A stretch of 64,000 nucleotides of DNA. It comes from Comamonas koreensis. GTDB taxonomy: Bacteria; Pseudomonadota; Gammaproteobacteria; Burkholderiales; Burkholderiaceae_C. Numbering within the stretch: position 1 is the first letter of the stretch; each line of letters opens with the position of its first letter. The notes under the pieces are model-generated. The model made no database searches. It was not told the DNA's origin and was given only the letters and a program-made list of their open reading frames with translations. Positions 42,996 to 50,320 of the stretch are shown here, piece after piece. A program made the translations under genes and the position numbers. The stretch lies in contig NZ_CP043575.1 in the NCBI RefSeq assembly GCF_014076495.1, forward strand, positions 4,216,001 through 4,280,000, given 5' to 3'.

Positions 42996-44024
42996 GTGAA
43001 AAAACGCAGCTTCCTCCATGCCTCCATCGCCCTGCTGGCCGCCGCCAGCACCTGCAGCGCCCTGGCCCAGCCGCTGACGCCGCTCAAGTTCCAGCTCGAC
43101 TGGCGCTTTGAAGGCCCGGCCGCTCTCTTTGTGCACCCCGAACAAAAGGGCTACTTCAAGCAGGCAGGTCTGGATGTGACGGTGGAAGCTGCCAGCGGCG
43201 CGGGCGCGATCCAGCGCGTGGCCTCGGGCACGCATGACCTGGGCTTTGCCGACCTGGCGGCGCTGATGGAGTTCCATGCCAACAACCCCGATGCGCCGAT
43301 CAAGCCGGTGGCCATCATGGTGATCTACAACACCACACCGGCATCGGTGATGGCGCTGAAGAAATCGGGCATCACCAAGGCCAGCGACCTGACCGGCAAG
43401 AAGATGGGCGCACCGATTTTTGACGCAGGCCGCCGCACCTTCCCAATCTTTGCGCAAGCCAATGGCGTGGGCGCCGTGCAGTGGACGACGATGGACCCAC
43501 CGCTGCGCGAAACCATGCTGGTGCGTGGTGATCTGGATGCCGTCACCGGCTACACCTTCACCAGCCTGCTCAACCTGGAAGCGCGTGGCATCAAGGCCGA
43601 AGACGTGGTGGTGCTGCCCTATGCCACCCATGGCGTGCAGCTCTACGGCAATGTCATCATCGCCAGCCCCAAGCTGATTGCCGAGAAGCCCGAAGCGGTG
43701 CGCGCCTTCCTCAAGGCGTTTGCGAAAGGCGCCAAGGAAGCGATTGCCGATCCGCAGGCCGCCATTGCCTCGCTCAAGGCCAAGGATGGCCTGGTCAATG
43801 TGCCGCTGGAGGTGAAGCGCCTCAAGCTCACCATCGACACCGCCATCGACAGCAAGGGCGCGCGCGAAGAAGGCTTTGGCCAGCTGCGCCCCGAGCGCCT
43901 GGGCCTGATGGCCGAGCAGGTCGCCAAGGCCTATGAAACCAAGAACCCCGTGCCCGCCCAAGCAGTGTGGAACGGCAGCTTTCTGCCCAGCGCTGCCGAG
44001 CTGGACATCCTCCCCAAGCGCTGA
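42996..44024 (+). CDS. ABC transporter substrate-binding protein, NMT1/THI5-like (copy 2)
   Basis: The 342-residue protein is a tandem paralogue of the preceding one: signal peptide MKKRSFLHASIALLAAASTC, then KFQLDWRFEGPAALFVHPEQ, DLGFADLAALMEFHANNP and TMDPPLRETMLVRGDLDAVT. Differences cluster where ligand-contact loops would be (for example FVHPEQKGYFK against FLQPVAQGLFK), so the two may bind related but different ligands for one permease. It lies 75 bases after copy 1. Confidence 0.92.
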   Translation: MKKRSFLHASIALLAAASTCSALAQPLTPLKFQLDWRFEGPAALFVHPEQKGYFKQAGLDVTVEAASGAGAIQRVASGTHDLGFADLAALMEFHANNPDAPIKPVAIMVIYNTTPASVMALKKSGITKASDLTGKKMGAPIFDAGRRTFPIFAQANGVGAVQWTTMDPPLRETMLVRGDLDAVTGYTFTSLLNLEARGIKAEDVVVLPYATHGVQLYGNVIIASPKLIAEKPEAVRAFLKAFAKGAKEAIADPQAAIASLKAKDGLVNVPLEVKRLKLTIDTAIDSKGAREEGFGQLRPERLGLMAEQVAKAYETKNPVPAQAVWNGSFLPSAAELDILPKR

Positions 44025-44081
44025 TCCCGCCGCCTGCAGGGCGCTGCCCGCGCCCTGCCCTTTTGAAGACGATTGCACCCT

Positions 44082-44912
44082 ATGACGGCCTCCCTCCAAG
44101 ACCCTGCCTTTGTTGAGTTTCGCGATGTCTGGCTGGCTTACAACGACGAGTTGCAGGCCAAGAACCAGTTCGCTGTCGAAGCCATTGACCTGCAAGTGCG
44201 CCGTGGCGAGTTCATCGCCATCGTCGGCCCCTCGGGCTGCGGCAAATCCACCTTCATGAAGCTGGCCACCGGCCTGCGCATGCCCAGCATTGGCAAGATC
44301 CGCATCGATGGCCAGCCCGTCACCGGCCCGCTCAAGATATCGGGCATGGCCTTCCAGTCGCCATCGCTCTTGCCCTGGCGAACCACGGTCGACAATGTAT
44401 TGCTGCCGCTGGAGATCGTCGAGCCGCACCGCAGCCAGTTCAAGGCCCGGCGCCAAGAGTACGAAGAGCGCGCCCGCCGCCTGCTGCAAAAGGTCGGCCT
44501 CGCGGGCTATGAGGACAAGTTCCCCTGGGAGCTGTCGGGCGGCATGCAGCAGCGCGCCAGCATCTGCCGCGCGCTGATCCATGAGCCCAAGATGCTGCTG
44601 CTCGACGAGCCCTTTGGCGCCCTCGATGCCTTCACCCGCGAAGAGCTCTGGTGCATCCTGCGCGATCTGCATGCCGAGCAGCAGTTCAACGTCATCCTCG
44701 TCACGCACGACCTGCGCGAATCGGTGTTCCTGGCCGACTCCATCTACGTGATGAGCAAGAGCCCCGGCCGCTTTGTGGTGCGCCGCGATATCGACATCCC
44801 CCGCCCGCGCGATCTGGAGCTGACCTACACCAAGGAGTTCAGCGACATCGTGCATGAGCTGCGCGGCCACATCGGTGCGATGCGCAAGACCGGCACCGTG
44901 ATCAACCAGTAA
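44082..44912 (+). CDS. ABC transporter ATP-binding protein (SsuB/TauB type)
   Basis: The 276-residue ATPase has Walker A GPSGCGKST, the Q-loop in MAFQSPSLLPWRTTVDNVL, the signature LSGGMQQRASICRAL, Walker B MLLLDEPFGALD and the H-loop in VILVTHDLRESVFLAD. These match the nitrate/sulfonate/taurine group, as expected for NMT1-type binding proteins. I chose the ATG at 44082; a TTG three codons earlier is less likely. Confidence 0.94.
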   Translation: MTASLQDPAFVEFRDVWLAYNDELQAKNQFAVEAIDLQVRRGEFIAIVGPSGCGKSTFMKLATGLRMPSIGKIRIDGQPVTGPLKISGMAFQSPSLLPWRTTVDNVLLPLEIVEPHRSQFKARRQEYEERARRLLQKVGLAGYEDKFPWELSGGMQQRASICRALIHEPKMLLLDEPFGALDAFTREELWCILRDLHAEQQFNVILVTHDLRESVFLADSIYVMSKSPGRFVVRRDIDIPRPRDLELTYTKEFSDIVHELRGHIGAMRKTGTVINQ

Positions 44913-44932
44913 GCGCCCAGGCCCATTCACTT

Positions 44933-45709
44933 ATGTACAAGCTCAACAACCCCAAGCTCGAACGCTGGTCACCCTGGCTGCTGCTGGCGGCCGTCGTCAT
45001 CGTCTGGCAAATCATCTGCTCGGCCTTCCAGGTGTCGGAGTTCATCTTCCCCAGCCCCTTGCTGATCTGGCAGCAGTTTCTGGAGTTCCACGCCGTCATC
45101 GCCGCGCATGCCTGGCGCACCTTCTGGGTGACGATGGCAGGCTTTGGCGTGGCCATCGTCGTCGGTGTTTTGCTGGGCTTTTTGATTGGCAGCTCGCGCC
45201 TGGCCTACGCCGCCGTCTACCCGCTGATGACCGCCTTCAACGCGCTGCCCAAGGCCGCCTTTGTGCCCATTCTCGTCGTGTGGTTTGGCATCGGCATTGG
45301 CCCGGCCATCCTCACCGCGTTTCTGATCAGCTTCTTCCCCATCATGGTCAACATCGCCACCGGCCTGGCGACCTTGGAGCCCGAGCTGGAAGACGTCTTG
45401 CGCGTGCTGGGCGCCAAACGCTGGGATGTCCTCATCAAGGTCGGCCTGCCCCGCTCGCTGCCCTATTTCTACGGCTCGCTCAAGGTTGCCATCACCCTCG
45501 CCTTTGTCGGCACCACCGTGTCCGAGATGACCGCCGCCAACGAAGGCATTGGCTACCTGCTGATCTCTGCCGGCTCGTCCATGCAAATGGGCCTGGCCTT
45601 TGCGGGCCTGTTGGTGGTGGGCGCGATGGCGATGGTGATGTACGAGCTGTTCAGCTTTGTTGAGAAGCGGACTACCGCATGGGCGCACCGAGGCGCGAAC
45701 AACCACTAG
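44933..45709 (+). CDS. ABC transporter permease (SsuC/TauC type)
   Basis: The 258-residue permease has six predicted helices and the coupling EAA motif region ATLEPELEDVLRVLGAKRWD followed by VLIKVGLPRSLPYFYGSLKV. It pairs with the ATPase encoded 20 bases upstream. Its TAG stop is the first three bases of the long palindromic repeat at 45707-45831; without the repeat the protein would end differently, as the repeat's end defines its C-terminus (RGANNH). Confidence 0.94.
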   Translation: MYKLNNPKLERWSPWLLLAAVVIVWQIICSAFQVSEFIFPSPLLIWQQFLEFHAVIAAHAWRTFWVTMAGFGVAIVVGVLLGFLIGSSRLAYAAVYPLMTAFNALPKAAFVPILVVWFGIGIGPAILTAFLISFFPIMVNIATGLATLEPELEDVLRVLGAKRWDVLIKVGLPRSLPYFYGSLKVAITLAFVGTTVSEMTAANEGIGYLLISAGSSMQMGLAFAGLLVVGAMAMVMYELFSFVEKRTTAWAHRGANNH

Positions 45710-45831
45710 AGCCGTTAACACGACCCTTGATACGTCGTTGCCCTGACTTGTCGTACTAACGTACTGCCTGCGTCAGGACGCCTCGTCTCAACCGCAAACC
45801 TACGGTTTGCTGGGCCGTGTGAACGGCTCTA
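45707..45831. repeat. Long palindromic intergenic repeat, copy 1 (125 bp)
   Basis: The ends TAGAGCCGTTAACACG and CGTGTGAACGGCTCTA are inverted repeats with one mismatch. Internally there is GTCGTTGCC, CTTGTCGTACTAACGTACTG, GACGCCTCGTCTCAA and a small hairpin GCAAACC/GGTTTGC. The reverse complement of 45925-46062 matches it over its whole length except for a short internal tandem insertion. The first three bases are the permease stop codon. I do not recognise it as a named repeat family. Confidence 0.85.
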
Positions 45832-45873
45832 TAGCGGATCGAAGCTTTCAGGCTGAATCACAGCAACCGCAAC

Positions 45874-45904
45874 AAAGGGGCCCGTTCCATGAAAGGGTCC
45901 CTTG
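45874..45904. terminator. Hairpin between the two palindromic repeats
   Basis: AAGGGGCCC and GGGTCCCTT form a 9-bp stem with one G-T pair. There is no T-tract, so it is a weak candidate for a bidirectional terminator between the converging permease and anti-sigma genes. Confidence 0.45.
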
Positions 45905-45924
45905 GTGTTTGGTGACAGCGGCTA

Positions 45925-46062
45925 AGAGTCGCTAACACGACCCAGCAAACCGAAGGTTTGCGATTGAGACTAGGCGTCCCCGACTAGGCGTCGAGCCGCA
46001 GGCAGTACAGTAGTACGACAAGGTTCGGCAACGACGTATCAAGGGTTGTGTTAGCGACTCTA
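45925..46062. repeat. Long palindromic intergenic repeat, copy 2 (inverted relative to copy 1)
   Basis: Read on the minus strand it starts TAGAGTCGCTAACACAACCC and ends GGGTCGTGTTAGCGACTCT. Compared with copy 1, two positions in the terminal stem change together on both arms (C-G to T-A, T-A to C-G), keeping the pairing. It has an additional 14-base GACGCCTAGTCGGG unit. Its first three bases on the minus strand are the stop codon of the anti-sigma factor gene. Confidence 0.85.
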
Positions 46063-46809
46063 AATCTGCACCGCGCGGCCGATGAACTGGATCGGCCCCG
46101 TCGGCTTGCCAATCGGCGATCCGCCTGCGGGCTCCAGGGTCAGCTCAAACAACTGGTTGGGCTGCAGTGGTGGCAGCTTGTCCACAGGCACCTCAATCGC
46201 TTCACCCGGTTTGACCAGGCCCAGCGACACCGGGGCGCTCCAGCCATCGGCCTTGGTCCAGAACTGCAGCGATTTCTCGGCCGGCACCACATCGGTACCC
46301 AGCGGCACCAGGCGCAGCCGGTCTGCCGCCTGGGCCTGCACCAGCCAGCCAGGGGCCTGGCTTTGCGGCGCGGCCAGCACCACAAAGTAGCGGGCGGGGC
46401 CAGGCGCCGGGGCGGGGCCCAGCACCAGCACACCGGCCAGCACGGCAGCAGCAGCAAAACCGCTGCCGGCCAGGCCACGCCACAGCGCCAGGCTGTCCCA
46501 ATGCCACCAGCGGCGCGGCACTGCGGCGGCGGCGCGCTGCGGCTCGGCTGCGGGCCACAGGCTGGCGGTAATGCGCGGCCACAGGCCCGTGCTCGGCTCT
46601 TGCGGCGGGGCCAGAGTGGTCAAGGGTTGCAGGCGCTGCTCCCAGGCATCCACGGCGGCGCGCAGCGCAGCATCCTGCGGCAGGCGCTCTTCGATTGCGC
46701 GACGCTCTGCAGCATCCTGCGTGCCCAGCACATACTGGCCGGCCAGCGTCTGCAGGTCGTCCGGGCTGTCGCCATCGGGCGGCAATTGGTGGTTGGTATC
46801 GGCGCTCAT
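46060..46809 (-). CDS. RskA-like anti-sigma factor
   Basis: The 249-residue protein has a cytoplasmic N-terminal anti-sigma domain (DLQTLAGQYVLGTQDAAERR, AIEERLPQDAALRAAVDAWE), one membrane segment (GSGFAAAAVLAGVLVLGPA, around residue 125) and a periplasmic RskA domain (ADRLRLVPLGTDVVPAEKSL, LEPAGGSPIGKPTGPIQFIG). Its start overlaps the sigma factor stop by ATGA, so both are made together, as required for a sigma/anti-sigma pair. Its stop codon lies in the palindromic repeat. Release of the sigma factor presumably follows regulated proteolysis. Confidence 0.9.
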   Translation of the reverse strand: MSADTNHQLPPDGDSPDDLQTLAGQYVLGTQDAAERRAIEERLPQDAALRAAVDAWEQRLQPLTTLAPPQEPSTGLWPRITASLWPAAEPQRAAAAVPRRWWHWDSLALWRGLAGSGFAAAAVLAGVLVLGPAPAPGPARYFVVLAAPQSQAPGWLVQAQAADRLRLVPLGTDVVPAEKSLQFWTKADGWSAPVSLGLVKPGEAIEVPVDKLPPLQPNQLFELTLEPAGGSPIGKPTGPIQFIGRAVQI

Positions 46810-47384
46810 TGCATGCATTCCCGCAGGGCGCGCAGGCCCCTCTGTATCCACGCTTTGACGGTTCCCAGCGGGGCCTGCACCCGCGCTGCAATCTCGCTGT
46901 GGCTGCAGCCATCTACATAGGCATGCAGCAGGCATTCACGGCGCTGCGGCTCCAGGCCTTCGAGGCACTGGCCCAGGCGGCCCAGCTGGGCCTGGCGGTC
47001 CAGGGCATCGCCCTCTTCCTGCCAGGCAGCCATCGCGGCGCTGGCCTCATAGGCAGCGGCGGTCGGCTCATCCAGTGTGCTTTCGCGGGCGCTGCTGCGC
47101 ACCCGGTTCAATGCGGCATGCCGAACAATGCTATAGATCCAGCCTCTAGCCGCACCCCGCGCCGCATCAAAACTGTGCGCCTTGCTCCAGATCGCCACAA
47201 AGGCATCGTGCAGCACATCTTCGGCCGCTGCGCGGCTGCGCACAATGCGCATCGCCACCCCCAGCAGATAGCGCGACTCTTGCTCGTAAATACGCTGCAG
47301 CGCATGGCGGTCGCCACGCGCGCAAGCAGCTAGCGCCAAGGCATGGTCAAAATTGTCGTCGGTCACAGAAGCGGCAGGCGGCAT
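46806..47384 (-). CDS. ECF sigma factor, SigK-like
   Basis: The 192-residue product has ECF region 2 (IYEQESRYLLGVAMRIVRSR, AAAEDVLHDAFVAIWSKAHS, ARGWIYSIVRHAALNRVR) and region 4 (LEPQRRECLLHAYVDGCSHS, EIAARVQAPLGTVKAWIQRG). Pairing with an RskA-type anti-sigma factor places it in the SigK/SigL-like ECF group. It follows the DUF3455 lipoprotein gene on the same strand after 69 bases and is translationally coupled to the anti-sigma gene. The neighbouring fasciclin gene is a probable target. Confidence 0.92.
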   Translation of the reverse strand: MPPAASVTDDNFDHALALAACARGDRHALQRIYEQESRYLLGVAMRIVRSRAAAEDVLHDAFVAIWSKAHSFDAARGAARGWIYSIVRHAALNRVRSSARESTLDEPTAAAYEASAAMAAWQEEGDALDRQAQLGRLGQCLEGLEPQRRECLLHAYVDGCSHSEIAARVQAPLGTVKAWIQRGLRALRECMQ

Positions 47385-47453
47385 GAAGGCAATCCACGAA
47401 GAAGGAAAGGGGAGGAAATCCTTCTTCGAGTGTAGCCGCTATAAAACAGAAAC

Positions 47454-48026
47454 TTACATAGGCTTCCAGAAGATGTAGTCAGCTTGGTACTGCACCACCG
47501 TCTTTTGGCCCTTTTGTGCTGGCATGCAAGGCTTGTCAGCCGGTGCCACACCGCCCTTCAAGGCCACGCGCTGGATATGGCTCACACCCACCAAGGCACC
47601 GCTGCCCATCGCAGGGTTGGCCTTGACCAATTGGTAGGGCAGGTTGCCGGCACCCGATGGCGCTACTGCCAGCTGCGTTGCCGTCAGCTTGGAGCCGTCA
47701 TTCGCTTCCCAGGTGGCAGGCGGGCCATAGTAGCGGCCCACCGTCTTGCCAGCGCGGTCCTTCAGCACCGCATCGGGGCCCACAAACACCCATTCGGTCT
47801 GGCCGGGGGCATTGGCCTTGTCGCGGCATTCGTAGGTGATGTCACCGCTACCCACTGTTTCCCAAGCCACTTTGTGGCCGGCTGGCACCTGGATGGTTGC
47901 TGGCAGCGAAGCCTGCGAAAAGGTCATTTCCTTTTTGTGCATCGAGCCGCAAGCGGTGAGCAGGCCGATGGAGGCCACTGCGGTGGCGATGGCGGCGATA
48001 CGGGGTGCTGTGCGAGAGGTCAACAT
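47454..48026 (-). CDS. DUF3455-domain lipoprotein
   Basis: The 190-residue product has a lipoprotein signal ending in the lipobox IGLLTACGSMHK, then a DUF3455 domain: IQVPAGHKVAWETVGSGDIT, YECRDKANAPGQTEWVFVGP, DAVLKDRAGKTVGRYYGPPA and the C-terminal VQYQADYIFWKP. AGGAG lies before the ATG. The function of DUF3455 is unknown. Being upstream of the sigma gene on the same strand, it may be cotranscribed and serve as an envelope sensor or as a target of the sigma factor. Confidence 0.87.
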   Translation of the reverse strand: MLTSRTAPRIAAIATAVASIGLLTACGSMHKKEMTFSQASLPATIQVPAGHKVAWETVGSGDITYECRDKANAPGQTEWVFVGPDAVLKDRAGKTVGRYYGPPATWEANDGSKLTATQLAVAPSGAGNLPYQLVKANPAMGSGALVGVSHIQRVALKGGVAPADKPCMPAQKGQKTVVQYQADYIFWKPM

Positions 48027-48283
48027 ACGAGTTCTCCTAAGTGAGGGGGACAGAAGGACGAGAGTGAAAACAGCGCTAATTAATGTGCTGTTAGTGGTAC
48101 TAGTCGCCAGTTGCTGGAATGGATGCAGTGGATGCAAAAATTTTTTTGCCCTGCCTGCATCGCCTCCCTGATCCTCTTCTTTACAAGCTTCGCTCTATTT
48201 GTTGAATCCACTGCGCCACCCGCTGCGTATTCCAAACAGCCGCAACGTTTTTCGGCTGAACATCCACACGCAAGGAGCATCTC

Positions 48284-48850
48284 ATGGCCTCGATTCAAAG
48301 CACCCGCAAACTGGTCTCTTATGGCATGGCATTCATGGTCGCAAGCACATCAGTCGCTGCAATCGCCAAAGACGTGATGGTGGGAGGAGCGCCCATGCTG
48401 CCTACCAAGGACATCATCGACAACGCCGTCAACTCCAAGGACCACACCACCCTGGTGGCAGCAGTCAAGGCAGCAGGCCTGGTAGAGACCCTTAAGGGCC
48501 CAGGCCCCTTCACTGTGTTTGCCCCCACCAATGCCGCATTTGCAGCGCTGCCCGCCGGCACGGTAGACAACCTGCTCAAGCCTGAAAACAAGGCCATGCT
48601 GACTACCGTGCTGACCTACCACGTCGTCCCCGGCAAGTGGGATGCCGCAGCGATCAGCAAGATGATCAAGGACGGCGGAGGCATGGCCAGCATCAAGACC
48701 GTCAGCGGCGGCACCTTGGTGGCCAAGGCCCAAGGATCCAAGGTCATGCTGACGGACGAGAAAGGCGGCACCGCCACCGTCACCATCCCCGATGTCTACC
48801 AATCCAATGGCGTGATCCATGTGATCGACAAGGTGCTGCTGCCTAAATAA
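48284..48850 (+). CDS. Fasciclin (FAS1)-domain secreted protein
   Basis: The 188-residue protein has a signal peptide (cleaved near SVAAIAKDV) and a single FAS1 domain with both conserved segments: GPGPFTVFAPTNAAFAALPA (H1 region) and VTIPDVYQSNGVIHVIDKVL (H2 region), with YHVVPGKWDAAAI between. FAS1 proteins act in adhesion or envelope interactions. In Mycobacterium tuberculosis the FAS1 proteins MPT70 and MPT83 are encoded next to, and controlled by, SigK/RskA; the same set of genes occurs here. It is divergent from the DUF3455 gene. Confidence 0.92.
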   Translation: MASIQSTRKLVSYGMAFMVASTSVAAIAKDVMVGGAPMLPTKDIIDNAVNSKDHTTLVAAVKAAGLVETLKGPGPFTVFAPTNAAFAALPAGTVDNLLKPENKAMLTTVLTYHVVPGKWDAAAISKMIKDGGGMASIKTVSGGTLVAKAQGSKVMLTDEKGGTATVTIPDVYQSNGVIHVIDKVLLPK

Positions 48851-49181
48851 GGCTGGCATCTGCTGATGGGGCCGCAGCCGTTGCAGCGCATGCAGGGCTG
48901 CGGTAACCCAGACACCACCCCGCTGCAGGCCGCCGATAAGTGCCTGCGGCTTTGGCGTTGGCGTGCTCTGCCTGTGCAGGCTGGCGGCAAACAGATCGCC
49001 CCGCTGCGACAGATGCACCCACCACATCTACAGCAGCCCGCCATTTAGCCAAAACCCCGGCATAGCCATCCATTGCGCCTAAGGCGCAGGCAGCGCTCCT
49101 AGGCTGGAGTACAGTAAGCGCCATCTTGCGGCCTGGCAGCAGCCAGCGCCCACTCCCAGCAACCAGCTCTCCTGCCCACGC

Positions 49182-49946
49182 ATGCCGATCTCCTTCACGC
49201 CCGTCAAGGCCGCCAACTCCCTCGCCGACCAAGTGGCCCAGGCGCTGGAGGCCAGTATTCGGCAAGGGCAAATGCAACCGGGCGACCGCCTGCCCACAGA
49301 GCTGTTGTTGGTGGCGCAGTTTGGCGTGAGCCGAACAGTGGTGCGCGAGGCCTTGTCCCGCCTCAAATCCAGCGGCCTGGTCGCCTCCCGCCAAGGCAGC
49401 GGCGTTTTTGTACAAGCGCCTAGGGCCGAACCGCTCGATCTGGAAAAAGGCCATGCCGCCTCACAAGAGGCCGTTATCCAAATCGTAGAAGTGCGCCGCG
49501 CGTTAGAGGCCGAAGTGGCAGAACTAGCGGCCGCCCGCCGCAGCACCGCCGATCTGCGCCGCATCCGCGCTGGCGTCAAGGCCCTTGCCAAAGCCGTGGC
49601 CGACGGCCAAGACGGCGTAGCCGAAGACGTCGCCCTGCACCGCGTCATCGCCCAGGCCTCCGGCAACCCCTTTCTGCTCAGTACCTTGGATTACCTGTCG
49701 CAGGTGCTGGCGGGCGCCACCCGCATCACGCGAGCTAATGAGGCGCGGCGGCAGGACTTTGCGGCTGCTGTGACGCAAGAGCATGCGCGGATTGTGGAGG
49801 CGATTGAGGCGGGGGACCCGGCGGCTGCGCGAGCGGCAGCGACTGCGCATATGAATAACGCGATTAACCGGATCCGGCAGGCGGATCCGGCGTTTTGGCG
49901 GCAGGATGGCGAGAGGTTGGCTCGGGTGTTGTTGAAAAAAATTTAG
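49182..49946 (+). CDS. FadR/GntR-family (FCD) transcriptional regulator
   Basis: The 254-residue protein has an N-terminal winged helix (LADQVAQALEASIRQGQMQP, GDRLPTELLLVAQFGVSRTV) and a helical FCD ligand domain (VEVRRALEAEVAELAAARRS, EDVALHRVIAQASGNPFLLS, EHARIVEAIEAGDPAAARAA). Such regulators respond to organic acids and usually sit beside their target genes. Here the fasciclin gene is upstream and the AT-rich island begins just after the stop. Its original neighbour may therefore have been separated by the island. The target is unknown. Confidence 0.88.
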   Translation: MPISFTPVKAANSLADQVAQALEASIRQGQMQPGDRLPTELLLVAQFGVSRTVVREALSRLKSSGLVASRQGSGVFVQAPRAEPLDLEKGHAASQEAVIQIVEVRRALEAEVAELAAARRSTADLRRIRAGVKALAKAVADGQDGVAEDVALHRVIAQASGNPFLLSTLDYLSQVLAGATRITRANEARRQDFAAAVTQEHARIVEAIEAGDPAAARAAATAHMNNAINRIRQADPAFWRQDGERLARVLLKKI

Positions 49947-50320
49947 CGCATTGATAAATGCACAAACGTTGGAGCAGTGTTAATTTTTTCGATGTCCAAT
50001 CTTCAAGCAACCTATATCCGAGAACGCATAAAACGCTTTACGCCCTGACTTCTAAGCGATCAAAGCCTTCCACTAACATCCATCCTGAATTAGGTTATCG
50101 TAGTAGTAAATTATAATTGATAGTACAAATATCAATTAATTAACATAATATCCCTTGCCATTCAAATACATTTCAGATGCTGATGAGAGTACAATTTTTC
50201 GTAATTTAGCATTATTACTTAATTTATCTCAAACCACTTCCCTTGAATTAAAAAGTATTTTAAGAGTTTCTTAAACATCTAACGAATATAATTCAAAGAA
50301 AATTTAATAATCGAACATTA
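49947..50320. other. AT-rich non-coding stretch downstream of the SIR2-STAND gene
   Basis: These 374 bases are strongly AT-rich compared with the flanking chromosome and contain no open frame with a plausible start. Nothing like a terminator, attachment site or tRNA was recognised. The composition change at 49950 marks the left edge of the foreign island. Confidence 0.6.

Noticed and set aside
45707..46062. CRISPR array or attachment sites
   Set aside because: There are only two copies, inverted and of unequal length, with no spacers or cas genes and no integrase; they fit palindromic intergenic repeats.
49126..49181. Earlier start for the FadR-type regulator
   Set aside because: The upstream frame does not join a FadR-like N-terminus; the ATG at 49182 begins directly with the usual short leader before the winged helix.
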